Below the pieces are notes generated by a model. It searched no databases. It saw only the letters and a program-made list of their open reading frames with translations, and had not been told where the DNA came from. Of a DNA stretch of 64,000 nucleotides, positions 7,736 to 16,460 are shown one piece after another; position 1 is the stretch's first letter, and each line of letters begins with the position of its first letter. Origin of the DNA: Methanolobus chelungpuianus (GTDB lineage: Archaea; Halobacteriota; Methanosarcinia; Methanosarcinales; Methanosarcinaceae); NCBI RefSeq assembly GCF_024500045.1, contig NZ_JTEO01000001.1, positions 1-64,000 of the forward strand, written 5' to 3'. The position numbers and the translations under genes were made by a program.

Positions 7736-9103
7736 TTAGTATATTTTCAAGGACTTGATCTGCATGAACTCCTGCATGCCTACACGATACAGCTCCCTGC
7801 CGATGCCGCTTTCCTTGTAGCCTCCAAAGGGCAGGGCAGGGTCTGATGTTACCATGTGGTTGATGGCAATGACGCCAGCCTGTATGTTCCTTATCAGGTC
7901 CATGGCCCTGTCCCTGTCCTCGGTCCAGATACTTGCACCAAGCCCGAACCTTGTACTGTTGGCCAGCCTGACGGCCTCCCTCTCTTCACTGAACTTTATT
8001 ATGGGAGCCACAGGCCCGAAGGTTTCCTCAGTGAGCACAGGGGCATTTTCCTTTACGTGACTGAGTATTGTTGGCATATAAAAGAACCCGTCCCCTTCCG
8101 TGGCTCCCCCCTCAAGCAGGACATCGGCACCCATCTTCAGTGTATCATCGACCTGCTTCTGCAGTTTCTCCCGCTGCTTTGCACTTATCATGGGGCCCAT
8201 CTGAGTGGCAGGGTCCATGGGGTCGCCTATCTTGAGTTTTTCTGTCCTCCTTACAAACCCTTCCGTGAAGTCCTCAGCTATTGCTTCATCAACAATGAAG
8301 CGCTTGGCTGCAGTACAACTCTGTCCGGCATTACGGAACCTGGACTTTACGGCAGCCTCGGCTGCTTTTTCCACATCCGCATCCCGCAGTACGATAAAAG
8401 GGTCACTGCCACCAAGCTCCATCACATACTTCTTCATGTAGCGACCTGCCTCAGCTGCCACCTTTTGCCCGGCAGGGTTACTCCCGGTAAAGGATACTGC
8501 CCTGACCTCGTTCCTGGATATCAGGCCTGAAGCCATCTCTCCTCCTATAAGCAGGGTCTGGTATACTCCGGGAGCTATCCCGGCTGCGCAGAATATCTTC
8601 TCTATCTCAAGGGCGCATCCGGGCACGTTACTGGAATGCTTGAGCAATATCACATTACCTCCGGCAATTGCGGGGATGGCTGTCCTCATTGCCTGCCAGA
8701 AGGGAAAGTTCCAGGGCATTATATTAAGGATAACCCCCAGGGGCTCGTACAGGAAACCGGAGGTTTCGGCATCAGTATCCACGAACTCAGCCGCAAGGAA
8801 CCTTTCGACGTTACGGGCAAAATACTCGCTGAGCACTGCGCACTTCTCTATCTCTCCCAGGGATTCCCTTATAGGTTTACCCATCTCTCTGGTGATTATC
8901 TCGGCCAATTCCTGTTTTCTCTCCCTGAGTATGCCTGCGACATTATCAAGGTACATGGACCTGTCAAAAGGCGTTGTGCTTTTCCAGTCCCTGAAATCTT
9001 TGACAGATAACCCTATCTTATCTTCCACGATGTATCCCGTGTCCAGTTCAAAGTCCCCGATAATCTCCCCTGTGGCAGGATTAACAGATCTGATGCTTTC
9101 CAT
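7736..9103 (-). CDS. Succinate-semialdehyde dehydrogenase-type aldehyde dehydrogenase (copy 1)
   Basis: 455 residues. NAD(P)-dependent aldehyde dehydrogenase close to the GabD1/Sad short SSADH group (IMPWNFPFWQ near residue 130). Catalytic Cys lies in NAGQSCTAAKR and the general-base Glu in MELGGSDPF; the family ending PFGGYKESGIGRE is present. The ATG at 9103 is chosen because GGGGGA precedes it by 7 bp; a TTG at 9118 is the longer alternative. First gene of a two-gene operon with the ThDP enzyme downstream, so the substrate is probably the aldehyde made by that enzyme, succinic semialdehyde, giving succinate. A paralogue lies at 11333-12700. Confidence 0.85.
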   Translation of the reverse strand: MESIRSVNPATGEIIGDFELDTGYIVEDKIGLSVKDFRDWKSTTPFDRSMYLDNVAGILRERKQELAEIITREMGKPIRESLGEIEKCAVLSEYFARNVERFLAAEFVDTDAETSGFLYEPLGVILNIMPWNFPFWQAMRTAIPAIAGGNVILLKHSSNVPGCALEIEKIFCAAGIAPGVYQTLLIGGEMASGLISRNEVRAVSFTGSNPAGQKVAAEAGRYMKKYVMELGGSDPFIVLRDADVEKAAEAAVKSRFRNAGQSCTAAKRFIVDEAIAEDFTEGFVRRTEKLKIGDPMDPATQMGPMISAKQREKLQKQVDDTLKMGADVLLEGGATEGDGFFYMPTILSHVKENAPVLTEETFGPVAPIIKFSEEREAVRLANSTRFGLGASIWTEDRDRAMDLIRNIQAGVIAINHMVTSDPALPFGGYKESGIGRELYRVGMQEFMQIKSLKIY

Positions 9104-9191
9104 ATCAACGTCCCCCAATGAATTGCTTTGAGGGAAATGACCTTCGGTAAATGGTCCTGACTACTCCCCCAATTTCAGTTGGACCTGATTG

Positions 9192-9204
9192 CATATAAAA
9201 GTGG
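9192..9204 (-). promoter_or_regulatory. TATA box for the ALDH/ThDP-enzyme operon
   Basis: On the minus strand the sequence reads CACTTTTATATGC (9204-9192), about 90 bp before the ATG at 9103. The leader would be about 60-65 nt and ends with the strong GGGGGA element. Confidence 0.45.
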
Positions 9205-9256
9205 TTACGTCAATGTTTGCCCACCGGCTTAAAAAAGTGTATGGGATGCTAGAGGC

Positions 9257-10291
9257 TTACACCCGCTGCCATCCCATCTGTTCCAGTGCAGGCACATGCT
9301 CAGCCTTAGATGTCAGGCTGTAGCGACACATGCCATTCTCCGGACCTTCGGCAATGAAGTCCGATATCTCGATGCCGTGTACTGCGCCGAAGTAGGCTAT
9401 TGCCAGTTCCTCCTCGGTAGGCTCTTTGATGAAATTTATGTTGCCTTCTGCGTACCAGAGCTGCCAGGGTGCCTCGGTGCAGTTCACGCGGCCAGATTCC
9501 ATCCTGAAATATTCCAGCATCACCTGTTCTCTTTCGTCCCATACGCCATCGATGATCGCGGACACGACATTGCTGTTGTATAATATCACTTCGATGGTGT
9601 GGTTGGTGATCACCTGGGTGACCATCTGGTCTGTCCTGTTACCGTAACCGCCGTGGCTGCTGGTGAAGTTGTAGGTGAGCACGTGTTCCTCAGGATAGTT
9701 CACACCTGACTGGTAGTCCACAAGAACCAGGCCGGAACCATCGAAGCTGTATGTGGGTGCGCTCATGACCCATTCCTCAGCAATTGCTTTTGCCTCATCC
9801 TCGGAGATTGACAGGGCATAGCCTCTCAGATCGACCAAGGCATCATTTATTTCCCTGAGACCGGCAGGCATGTAGTCATCGAAATACGGGTCAACCTTTA
9901 CGGTCTTGTTCATTCCTTCCTGAACCACTGTTATTTCCAGGGTTCCGGTGTCGGCAACTATTGGCTGTCCTTCCTGCGGTTCATAGAGATCGTCCATCCC
10001 TGTGAAATCGTTGTCCCTGAACAGCTCAATCAGATTGTTGCGTGTCTGCCTGTCTATTGGCTTGATGTACCTGGCTGTCAGTTCGTTGTCATAGTTATAA
10101 TAGCTCAGATTGACAGCCGTGGAGTTGACAATAAGCTCCTGAACTGCCATCTCAGGCAAGGTGAAAGCTCCATAGGTCAGATGGGTGATGACGGCGTCAT
10201 CTGAGATCTCTGGCTCATCGTTGTTGTTCTCTGTGCATCCCGCACCAAGAATGACAAGTGCCAGAAGAAACATTATTATTAACTTCTTCAT
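9257..10291 (-). CDS. Predicted lipoprotein of unknown function
   Basis: 344 residues. The N-terminus is a typical lipoprotein signal: MKK, a hydrophobic stretch, then ILGAGC with the lipidated Cys at 19 and an acidic/Asn-rich linker (TENNNDEPE). The rest is extracytoplasmic with several N-x-T/S sites and no catalytic motif that I recognise. Two segments (about 160-230 and 290-330) look like alternating beta strands and may be repeated small domains. It starts at ATG 10291 with GGGGGATC just upstream. It is monocistronic, between the ALDH operon and a divergent small membrane protein. Function unknown. Confidence 0.75.
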   Translation of the reverse strand: MKKLIIMFLLALVILGAGCTENNNDEPEISDDAVITHLTYGAFTLPEMAVQELIVNSTAVNLSYYNYDNELTARYIKPIDRQTRNNLIELFRDNDFTGMDDLYEPQEGQPIVADTGTLEITVVQEGMNKTVKVDPYFDDYMPAGLREINDALVDLRGYALSISEDEAKAIAEEWVMSAPTYSFDGSGLVLVDYQSGVNYPEEHVLTYNFTSSHGGYGNRTDQMVTQVITNHTIEVILYNSNVVSAIIDGVWDEREQVMLEYFRMESGRVNCTEAPWQLWYAEGNINFIKEPTEEELAIAYFGAVHGIEISDFIAEGPENGMCRYSLTSKAEHVPALEQMGWQRV

Positions 10292-10462
10292 AGGATCCCC
10301 CGTGATTACTGGCTTCGTTGTATCAGTTTTGCTATTTGCTGTTGTCAGCTAATTTATAGTAAAGCAAGTACACTTATTAAACAATTGCTAAGACTTCAAA
10401 CACGGTTGCAGTTATGCTTTCGATTGCCGGTCTATATCAGCACTTCCCGCCCAGAACGCAAC

Positions 10463-10470
10463 TCTTTATA
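10463..10470 (+). promoter_or_regulatory. TATA box, probably giving a leaderless transcript
   Basis: The TATA element in CTCTTTATATAG is centred about 29 bp before the ATG at 10496, and no ribosome binding site is visible. The transcript for the membrane protein and DUF3795 gene therefore probably starts at or very near the start codon. Confidence 0.4.
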
Positions 10471-10495
10471 TAGAAACAATTTTTGAATACCTATC

Positions 10496-10879
10496 ATGCA
10501 AAACAAATATCTCAAGAATGTGGCTTACGGTTTCCTTTCATGGCTTGTCCCGTTTGTAGCCTCCTTGCTCTTTTATACAAGAGAAGGGGAACTGACAATC
10601 GACATATCCCTTTTCAAATCTATCATGATAGTGGTCGGTTCCGTTACTGCTGCTTTTCTTTTGATCTCATATTTCAAAGGGATAGGTGCGGGCTATCTTA
10701 AGGAAGGAATCACACTGGGACTTACCTGGCTCTTTATCAACCTGCTGCTGGACCTGGTTGTATTGGTCTCGATGTTCGGGATGCCTGTAGGGGATTATTT
10801 CACCCAGATAGGGTTACGGTATCTGATCATCCCAGTGATGACCATAACCGTGGGAGTTGCACTGCAAAATAAAAAATGA
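10496..10879 (+). CDS. Small four-helix membrane protein of unknown function
   Basis: 127 residues with four hydrophobic segments, at about 10-27, 40-58, 70-92 and 103-122. No signal peptide cleavage site, no conserved charged residues inside the helices, no known motif. Start ATG 10496. It is followed after 12 bp by a DUF3795 gene on the same strand, so the two are probably cotranscribed. I do not recognise a family; small four-helix proteins like this occur widely in methanogens. Confidence 0.7.
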   Translation: MQNKYLKNVAYGFLSWLVPFVASLLFYTREGELTIDISLFKSIMIVVGSVTAAFLLISYFKGIGAGYLKEGITLGLTWLFINLLLDLVVLVSMFGMPVGDYFTQIGLRYLIIPVMTITVGVALQNKK

Positions 10880-10891
10880 CGGTTTGATATT

Positions 10892-11305
10892 GTGAAATCC
10901 CCTGACAATGCCTCACTAATAGCTCCCTGCGGCATGAACTGCAACATCTGCGTGGCATACCTGCGGGAAAAGAACAAATGCCCCGGCTGCAGGGGGCCTG
11001 ACGACAATAAGCCTGTCACCCGCTGGAAGTGCAAGATCAAGACATGTGATGTTTTCCAGAAAGAAGGCCCCCAGTTTTGTTTTAAATGCGCAGTATTCCC
11101 GTGTAAGAAACTGAAAGCACTGGATAAGAGATACCGCACAAAGTACCATATGAGGATGATAGAGAATCTGGAATATATTCGGGATTGCGGTATCATGCCC
11201 TTCCTGGAAAATGAAAAATCAAAATGGACCTGCTCCGGGTGCGGTGGCACTGTTTGTGTCCATAAGGGGTACTGTTACAGTTGCGGTGAGAGGAAAGTGT
11301 TTTAG
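10892..11305 (+). CDS. DUF3795 cysteine-rich protein
   Basis: 137 residues. The N-terminal part APCGMNCNICVAYL with further Cys pairs (CPGCRG, CKIKTCDVF, CFKCAVFPCKK) is the DUF3795 pattern, which probably binds metal. A second zinc-ribbon-like part follows near the C-terminus (CSGCGG, CYSCGE), which not all members have. Function of the family is unknown; many anaerobes carry several copies. The start codon is GTG at 10892, 12 bp after the membrane protein gene. The end is convergent with an aldehyde dehydrogenase gene, with a GTGAGATCTCAC palindrome between them. Confidence 0.85.
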   Translation: MKSPDNASLIAPCGMNCNICVAYLREKNKCPGCRGPDDNKPVTRWKCKIKTCDVFQKEGPQFCFKCAVFPCKKLKALDKRYRTKYHMRMIENLEYIRDCGIMPFLENEKSKWTCSGCGGTVCVHKGYCYSCGERKVF

Positions 11306-11332
11306 GTCCCGGACCCCGGCTTGAGTGAGATC

Positions 11333-12700
11333 TCACATTATCTTCACGGACTTGATGTTCATGAACTCAAGGAATCCATGCCTTGAGAGTTCCCTGCCCA
11401 TGCCGCTTTTCTTCACTCCGCCAAAAGGCAGGCAGGCCTGGGGAGTGCAGAACGAGTTAATGCCCACCATTCCGGTCTCAAGCTCTGAGGCAACTCTCAT
11501 GGCCCTGTCTCTGTCCTGGCTCCAGACGCTGGCGCCCAGCCCGAACTCCGAATCGTTCGCAAGCCCTATGGCTTCTGTCTCATCCCTCACGCTTATGATC
11601 GGTGCCACGGGCCCGAATGTCTCCTCCCTCATTACCCTCATGTCCCTGCCTACGTGGCTGAGCACAGTTGGAGAGTACATGTAACCCTCACTTTTCATCC
11701 TCCCGCCTTGGGCAAGGATCTTGGCACCCTTGGATACAGCATCCAGTACCTGGTCTTCCAGTAGCCGGACCTGCTCTTCCCGGACCATCGGCCCGATATC
11801 CGTTTGCGGGTCCAGGGGATCGCCGATAGTGAGCTTTCCCGTCAGTTCCACGAACCTTTCCGTGAACTCCTCTGCTATGGCTTCAGCAACAATGAACCGC
11901 TTGGCTGCTATACATGTCTGGCCGGTGTTCATGAAGCGGCTCGGGACGCCGACCTTGGCGGCCATCTCCACATTGGCATCGTCAAGGACTATGAACGGAT
12001 CACTGCCGCCAAGCTCCAGCACGAACTTCTTCATGTTGCGGGCGGCAAGTTCGGCAACCTTCTGTCCGGCATCGTGTCCTCCGGTAAAGGATACTGCCTT
12101 GACCTCATTTCTGGATATCAGGCCTGAAGCTGTTCTTCCGTCGATAAGCAGGGTCTGGAAGATGCCTTCCGGGAAACCTGCCTCTGTAAAAATGTTCTCT
12201 ATCTCCAGTGCACACAGAGGCACGTAACTGGAATGCTTGAGCAGCATGACGTTCCCTCCTGCAAGTACATGTGATGCCGCGCTGAGTACCTGCCAGAAGG
12301 GAAAGTTCCACGGCTTGATGGCAAGCACGGTCCCCACTGGCTCATAGTGAATGAACGAATTGCATGCCCCTTCTTCTGCAGGCTCCGGTTCCAGCATCTT
12401 CTCCGCATTATCGGCAAAATAATCGAACATGTCCGCGCATTTGGCGACCTCGGGAACAGCCTGCTTGATGACCTTTCCCATCTCGGTGCTGATTAGCTCC
12501 CCGTATTGCTGCTTGTTCCTGCGCAGTATCTCTGCTACTTTATGAAGAAGCTCGCTGCGCTCCGAAACATCCGTCCTTTTCCATTCACTGAAAGTCCCGG
12601 CAGATATTCTGAGCATCCTGCTCACCTGCTCCTCAGTATGCATTTCCACTTCGCTGATGACTTTGCCTGTTGCGGGGTTGACGGACTGGATGGTGGTCAT
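11333..12700 (-). CDS. Succinate-semialdehyde dehydrogenase-type aldehyde dehydrogenase (copy 2)
   Basis: 455 residues, the same length as copy 1 at 7736-9103 and clearly a paralogue (shared GNVMLLKHSS, LISRNEV, ELGGSDPFIVL, TEETFGP-like segments). Catalytic Cys is in NTGQTCIAAKR and Glu in LELGGSDPF. ATG 12700 has GAGGT 8 bp upstream. Unlike copy 1 it is not next to a ThDP enzyme. It may be specific for another aldehyde, or it may be a duplicate that widens the same step. Both substrate and cofactor choice are inferred from the family only. Confidence 0.85.
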   Translation of the reverse strand: MTTIQSVNPATGKVISEVEMHTEEQVSRMLRISAGTFSEWKRTDVSERSELLHKVAEILRRNKQQYGELISTEMGKVIKQAVPEVAKCADMFDYFADNAEKMLEPEPAEEGACNSFIHYEPVGTVLAIKPWNFPFWQVLSAASHVLAGGNVMLLKHSSYVPLCALEIENIFTEAGFPEGIFQTLLIDGRTASGLISRNEVKAVSFTGGHDAGQKVAELAARNMKKFVLELGGSDPFIVLDDANVEMAAKVGVPSRFMNTGQTCIAAKRFIVAEAIAEEFTERFVELTGKLTIGDPLDPQTDIGPMVREEQVRLLEDQVLDAVSKGAKILAQGGRMKSEGYMYSPTVLSHVGRDMRVMREETFGPVAPIISVRDETEAIGLANDSEFGLGASVWSQDRDRAMRVASELETGMVGINSFCTPQACLPFGGVKKSGMGRELSRHGFLEFMNIKSVKIM

Positions 12701-12802
12701 ACAATTCTACCTCAGTAATCTTGACAGTAACGGGACATTATAGTACCGTATGATATTTGCTCCTATTCCCTGCAAACCTTATTCCGGCAAAGTAGCATTT
12801 GT

Positions 12803-13240
12803 TCAGGCCATAGCTATCTGCACGGCCGTAGGATACTTTTTCATAATCGAATATGCAATGGCCCTCCCGACCCAGAGCTTGCCCTGCTGCATCCTGCGCA
12901 TTCCGCTGAAGTCCCCTAGGATCTGCAGGGCATGGAAAGCCTCGGGATCGTTGAGATAGCAACTGTCAGGCACGTTTGGGCTGTAGAAGAAGATGACAGG
13001 CAGCCTCAGTTTATGATGAAGGGCGTAGGGCAGCTTTTCCGCGAAAAGCCCAAGGGTCTCCTCATCAAAAAGGTATTCTTTCCCGGCTCTTGTCCTCGAG
13101 GCAGGTCTCTCTTCCATGAGCAACTGGGAGAGGCTTTTGCGCTCTGTAACTATCCCCTCGTTGATCCTGGTTACCTCAGTCCTCATCCAGCGCATAAGAA
13201 CGGAGTCATCAGACGGTGGTATTCTTTCCGGCACTTCCAT
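12803..13240 (-). CDS. UPF0216 (DUF61) family protein
   Basis: 145 residues. Matches the archaeal UPF0216 family: short conserved N-terminal block with RWMRTEVTRINEG and KSLSQLLMEE, then a conserved middle part with LPYALHHKLRLPVIFFYS. These proteins are widespread in Euryarchaeota and have no assigned function. Cytoplasmic, no membrane segment. The stop is about 100 bp before the ALDH copy 2 start on the same strand, so cotranscription is possible. Divergent from ribose-1,5-bisphosphate isomerase. Confidence 0.8.
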   Translation of the reverse strand: MEVPERIPPSDDSVLMRWMRTEVTRINEGIVTERKSLSQLLMEERPASRTRAGKEYLFDEETLGLFAEKLPYALHHKLRLPVIFFYSPNVPDSCYLNDPEAFHALQILGDFSGMRRMQQGKLWVGRAIAYSIMKKYPTAVQIAMA

Positions 13241-13290
13241 CCCCGTTAATAGTTGTATAACTGCATCGATAAAAAGTATCTCACAGGCTA

Positions 13291-13299
13291 AATATAAAT
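13291..13299 (+). promoter_or_regulatory. TATA box giving a probably leaderless ribose-1,5-bisphosphate isomerase mRNA
   Basis: AATATAAAT at 13291-13299 is centred about 27 bp before the ATG at 13322. No ribosome binding site is present. The spacing predicts transcription beginning at the start codon. Confidence 0.45.
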
Positions 13300-13321
13300 C
13301 GTTTAACTCCCACTTATATTC

Positions 13322-14245
13322 ATGGACGATCTACTTACAACAGCAGAGAAGATACGCTCGATGGAAATAAGGGGTGCAGGAAGGATAGCGGTCGCAGCTT
13401 CTGCCGCATTGAGGAACTATGCACTGACCCTGGGGTCGCTGGACATAGAGGAGTTCAACATCAAGATTGAAGAAGCTGCAAAGGTACTGGTAAACACACG
13501 CCCGACAGCAGTTTCCCTGCCAAATGCAGTAATGCTGACCAAAAAACACACTTCTCTGACAGTACCCGAAGCTATTGACGAGATAGTTGCCAGTTCTGAC
13601 AGGTTCATCAAGAATGCCACCGAGGCACTGGGCAAGATAGGAAGGATCGGTGCCGAGAGGATACGCGATGGTGATGTCATCCTTACCCACTGTAATTCCC
13701 ATGCCGCCCTGTCCATTATCAAGACCGCTTTTGACCAGGGTAAGAGGATATCGGTGATCGCCACTGAATCCAGGCCCCGCAGGCAGGGATTCATCACGAT
13801 CAAAGAACTGAGCGACCACGGTATTCCGACCACACTGATAGTGGATTCGGCTGTGAGGCTCACCATGAAAGAAGTGGATCTTGTGGTCGTGGGAGCGGAC
13901 TCCATATCCGTTAATGGCGCCCTGATCAACAAGATAGGCACTTCCCAGCTGGCCCTCGCTGCACAGGAAGCCCGCAAGAACGTGATAGTTGCTGCAGAGA
14001 CCTACAAGTTCAGTCCCAGGACCCTGCTTGGGGAAATGGTTGAGATAGAGGACCGCTCCGCAGATGAGGTGATCGATCCCAAGCTCCTGAAAGAGATGCC
14101 CAATGTAAAAGTAAAGAATCCGGGTTTTGATGTGACTCCTGCAGAGTACATAGACCTCATAATCACGGAAGTGGGAGCATTCCCTCCTGCAATGGCCTTC
14201 GCCATTATAAGGGACTACCTCGGGATAGAGCTGGACCATCACTAA
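13322..14245 (+). CDS. Ribose-1,5-bisphosphate isomerase (e2b2)
   Basis: 307 residues. Homologue of the archaeal eIF2B-alpha-like isomerase that converts ribose-1,5-bisphosphate to ribulose-1,5-bisphosphate in the AMP/nucleoside degradation route feeding type III RuBisCO. Candidate catalytic residues are Cys124 (THCNSHA) and Asp193 (VVGADS), at the places of the Thermococcus enzyme residues. Nucleotide-type Rossmann fold in the C-terminal half. An initiation-factor subunit or methylthioribose-phosphate isomerase is the alternative from the same family, but the motif set fits the isomerase. No RuBisCO or AMP phosphorylase gene is in the window. Confidence 0.85.
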   Translation: MDDLLTTAEKIRSMEIRGAGRIAVAASAALRNYALTLGSLDIEEFNIKIEEAAKVLVNTRPTAVSLPNAVMLTKKHTSLTVPEAIDEIVASSDRFIKNATEALGKIGRIGAERIRDGDVILTHCNSHAALSIIKTAFDQGKRISVIATESRPRRQGFITIKELSDHGIPTTLIVDSAVRLTMKEVDLVVVGADSISVNGALINKIGTSQLALAAQEARKNVIVAAETYKFSPRTLLGEMVEIEDRSADEVIDPKLLKEMPNVKVKNPGFDVTPAEYIDLIITEVGAFPPAMAFAIIRDYLGIELDHH

Positions 14246-14365
14246 GTGATCCATCTTTCCAGTTCCGCCATTTCAATTTTTCGGGTCGCCTGCGGTCATT
14301 TTCCCCACGCGGAATTTGCAGGAGTTCCTTTATTGCAGCTTTATTTTCTTCTGAATCCCTGTCTC

Positions 14366-15100
14366 TCACTTTTTACCCACCGTTGCCACGTATATCACAA
14401 ACTCCTCCTCGCCGTCAATGCCCAATACGCTGTTGATCTCATCATCCTGGAAAGCTGCGATGGCGCATACCCCGCAATCGATGGCCTCAGCGCTCAGGTA
14501 GAGGTTCTGGCACACGTGACCGGCATCGAGATGCATGTACCTGTATCCCCTTTCACCGTACCTCCATTTCATCCTGTAGGCCACAGCCGACCAGATGAAA
14601 GTGGCGGCACTTGTCACCACAAACCCCTGGTCCAGGCAGGCAGCTTTTATCCTTGCAGCTATCTGCGGGTCATCACTCACTTTCTCCAGCCTGTGGCCTA
14701 TGGCCAGAAAGTGGTAAAGTCCGTTTTCCAGCCCGCTGACATTATTGGCGAGAATGTACGTCTCAAGCGCATGCCGTGCACCTGCCGACGGTACTGTCCT
14801 GAAGGTCGCTGCCCCGCCTGCAACCTCTTTGACACCCTGCGTGCACCACAGCAGGTAGGACAACTCCTCAAGGGAAAGAGGCTCCCTTGAATAGCTTCTT
14901 ATACTGGTCCTTCTTTCAATAGCTTTTCTGAGGTCGGTTCCTTTAACGGTGATCTTTGCAGGGTCCGGCAGTTCCAATACCGGCAGGTCACCTTTCCCGA
15001 CTGACTGCAAAGGAGGCTGTGGATGACCCGTTGCCTGGTCCGACCTTTCCAGGTACCGGAACTTCGTCCTCTCCATGAAATCTTTGCCCGCTCCACTCAT
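14366..15100 (-). CDS. SagB/nitroreductase-family FMN oxidoreductase
   Basis: 244 residues. Belongs to the SagB-type/ThcOx branch of the nitroreductase superfamily: conserved RRTSIRSY for FMN phosphate, LSYLLWCTQG, TVPSAGARHALETYI, and a C-terminal block GVCAIAAFQDDEIN. Such enzymes are FMN-dependent dehydrogenases. True SagB acts in azoline peptide oxidation, but no cyclodehydratase or precursor peptide is next to this gene, so the substrate is unknown. ATG 15100 has GGGGT upstream. It follows a methyltransferase gene after 21 bp, so the two form an operon. Confidence 0.85.
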   Translation of the reverse strand: MSGAGKDFMERTKFRYLERSDQATGHPQPPLQSVGKGDLPVLELPDPAKITVKGTDLRKAIERRTSIRSYSREPLSLEELSYLLWCTQGVKEVAGGAATFRTVPSAGARHALETYILANNVSGLENGLYHFLAIGHRLEKVSDDPQIAARIKAACLDQGFVVTSAATFIWSAVAYRMKWRYGERGYRYMHLDAGHVCQNLYLSAEAIDCGVCAIAAFQDDEINSVLGIDGEEEFVIYVATVGKK

Positions 15101-15121
15101 AATACCCCTTCCTAATGTCCT

Positions 15122-15784
15122 TTATTGAAAGAAGGTTTTTGATTCCTTCTTTATACTTGTTGTCCTTATGACCACAAAAGAACCTTTTCCAAAACCCTCC
15201 TCGGGCTCTTCCACACTTCTGATCTCGGGCAGGGGCTTGAACAGTGTCTGCCTGATGACAGGCCCATGGAATCCATGCTCATGAAGCCTGCCTGTGAGTT
15301 CCCCGGCAGAATGGAAAGTAGCATTCCTGTAAAAGCTGCTTTTTGATGTCCTCTTCTTATATTCTTTCCCCAGGGGACTGTCACGCTCGATAAATGCGAT
15401 AATAAGCTCTCCGCCGGGTGCAAGTACGCGATATATCTCCTGCAGTGCCTTTTCAGCATCTGCAAAACAAAGTGATGCCACCATCAATACGAGTTCCATG
15501 GATGAACCTTTCAGGGGCAGTTCCTCTGCCACTCCCTGAATCCTGTCCACACCGCTTTTTTCCGCCATCCCGAGCATCTTTCTCGACGGGTCCAGGGCAT
15601 AACTGATACCCAGGGCAGATGTGAACCTCCCGGTGCCTGCACCTATTTCAAGGCTTCTTTCCGGTATGTCCGCGGGAAGCAACCCTCTGATGGCTTCCAG
15701 TTCGGACTCATAGACCGGAAGGTGTTCCTCGTACCACCTGTCATACTCTTGTGCACGTATGTCAAAAGGATTCTCTTTGGTCAT
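15122..15784 (-). CDS. Class I SAM-dependent methyltransferase
   Basis: 220 residues from ATG 15784. Motif I is LEIGAGTGRFTSAL, followed by ALDPSRKML for the AdoMet ribose and a methyltransf_11-type ending (EIYRVLAPGGELIIAF). Substrate unknown, and the family includes small-molecule and arsenite methyltransferase-like forms. A longer reading to 15865 would overlap the divergent tag gene start and adds 27 residues without family similarity, so the internal ATG is preferred. Upstream gene of the operon with the SagB-type oxidoreductase. Confidence 0.82.
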   Translation of the reverse strand: MTKENPFDIRAQEYDRWYEEHLPVYESELEAIRGLLPADIPERSLEIGAGTGRFTSALGISYALDPSRKMLGMAEKSGVDRIQGVAEELPLKGSSMELVLMVASLCFADAEKALQEIYRVLAPGGELIIAFIERDSPLGKEYKKRTSKSSFYRNATFHSAGELTGRLHEHGFHGPVIRQTLFKPLPEIRSVEEPEEGFGKGSFVVIRTTSIKKESKTFFQ

Positions 15785-15839
15785 TGTTACCCGTATTCCC
15801 TGAATGCATTGAACAGGATTAGAATGAAGAAGATATAAT

Positions 15840-16439
15840 ATGTTTGATGACTTTTCTGAACTCATGATGAAGCGATGCGCCTGGTCCGAAATGAATGAAC
15901 TCGAGACGGAGTATCATGATACTGAGTGGGGTGTGCCTGAACACGATGACAGGAAGCTGTTCGAGTTCCTGATACTCGAAGGTGCCCAGGCGGGGCTTAG
16001 CTGGGATACGATCCTCCGGAGAAGGGAGAGCTACAGGAAGGCTTTTGATGACTTTGACTACGAAATAGTTGCAGGCTATGGCGGATCGAAGATATATGAA
16101 CTGCTTCAGGATACAGGCATCATAAGGAACAGGAAAAAGATACTTTCCGCTGTCAGCAATGCAAAGGCTTTCATCGGCGTCAGGAACGAGTTCGGTTCAT
16201 TCGACACTTACCTTCGTGGGTTCCTGAAGGACAGCAAACCGATACAGAACTCATGGAGATCCGCAGCGGAAATCCCTTCAAAGACCGGACTGTCCGAAAA
16301 GGTAAGCAAGGACTTGAAAAAAAGGGGATTCAACTTCGTGGGTCCAACTATAGTCTATGCCTTCATGCAGGCCGTGGGTATGGTCAATGATCACATGGCC
16401 GACTGTTTCAGGCATGAGGATTGCGGCAGGATGGAGTGA
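15840..16439 (+). CDS. tag: DNA-3-methyladenine glycosylase I
   Basis: 199 residues. Base-excision repair enzyme removing 3-methyladenine. Zinc-snap ligands typical of Tag are seen: Cys in MKRCAW and His in TEYHDTEWG at the N-terminus, His and Cys in VNDHMADCF at the C-terminus. The helix-hairpin-helix core with FLILEGAQAGLSW is normal. Start could be ATG 15840 or the ATG pair at 15864/15867, which would give the usual MKRC start; no strong ribosome binding site separates them. Archaeal Tag genes are patchy and often of bacterial origin. Confidence 0.92.
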   Translation: MFDDFSELMMKRCAWSEMNELETEYHDTEWGVPEHDDRKLFEFLILEGAQAGLSWDTILRRRESYRKAFDDFDYEIVAGYGGSKIYELLQDTGIIRNRKKILSAVSNAKAFIGVRNEFGSFDTYLRGFLKDSKPIQNSWRSAAEIPSKTGLSEKVSKDLKKRGFNFVGPTIVYAFMQAVGMVNDHMADCFRHEDCGRME

Positions 16440-16460
16440 AATGCTCAGAGGCATATCTTC

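Noticed and set aside
11323-11334. GTGAGATCTCAC palindrome as operator
   Set aside because: It lies between two convergent stop codons and not in a promoter, so at most it helps termination.
14366-15784. Azoline-type RiPP biosynthesis from the SagB-type gene and methyltransferase
   Set aside because: No cyclodehydratase, precursor peptide or transporter gene is adjacent, and the gap sequences hold no short peptide gene with ribosome binding site.
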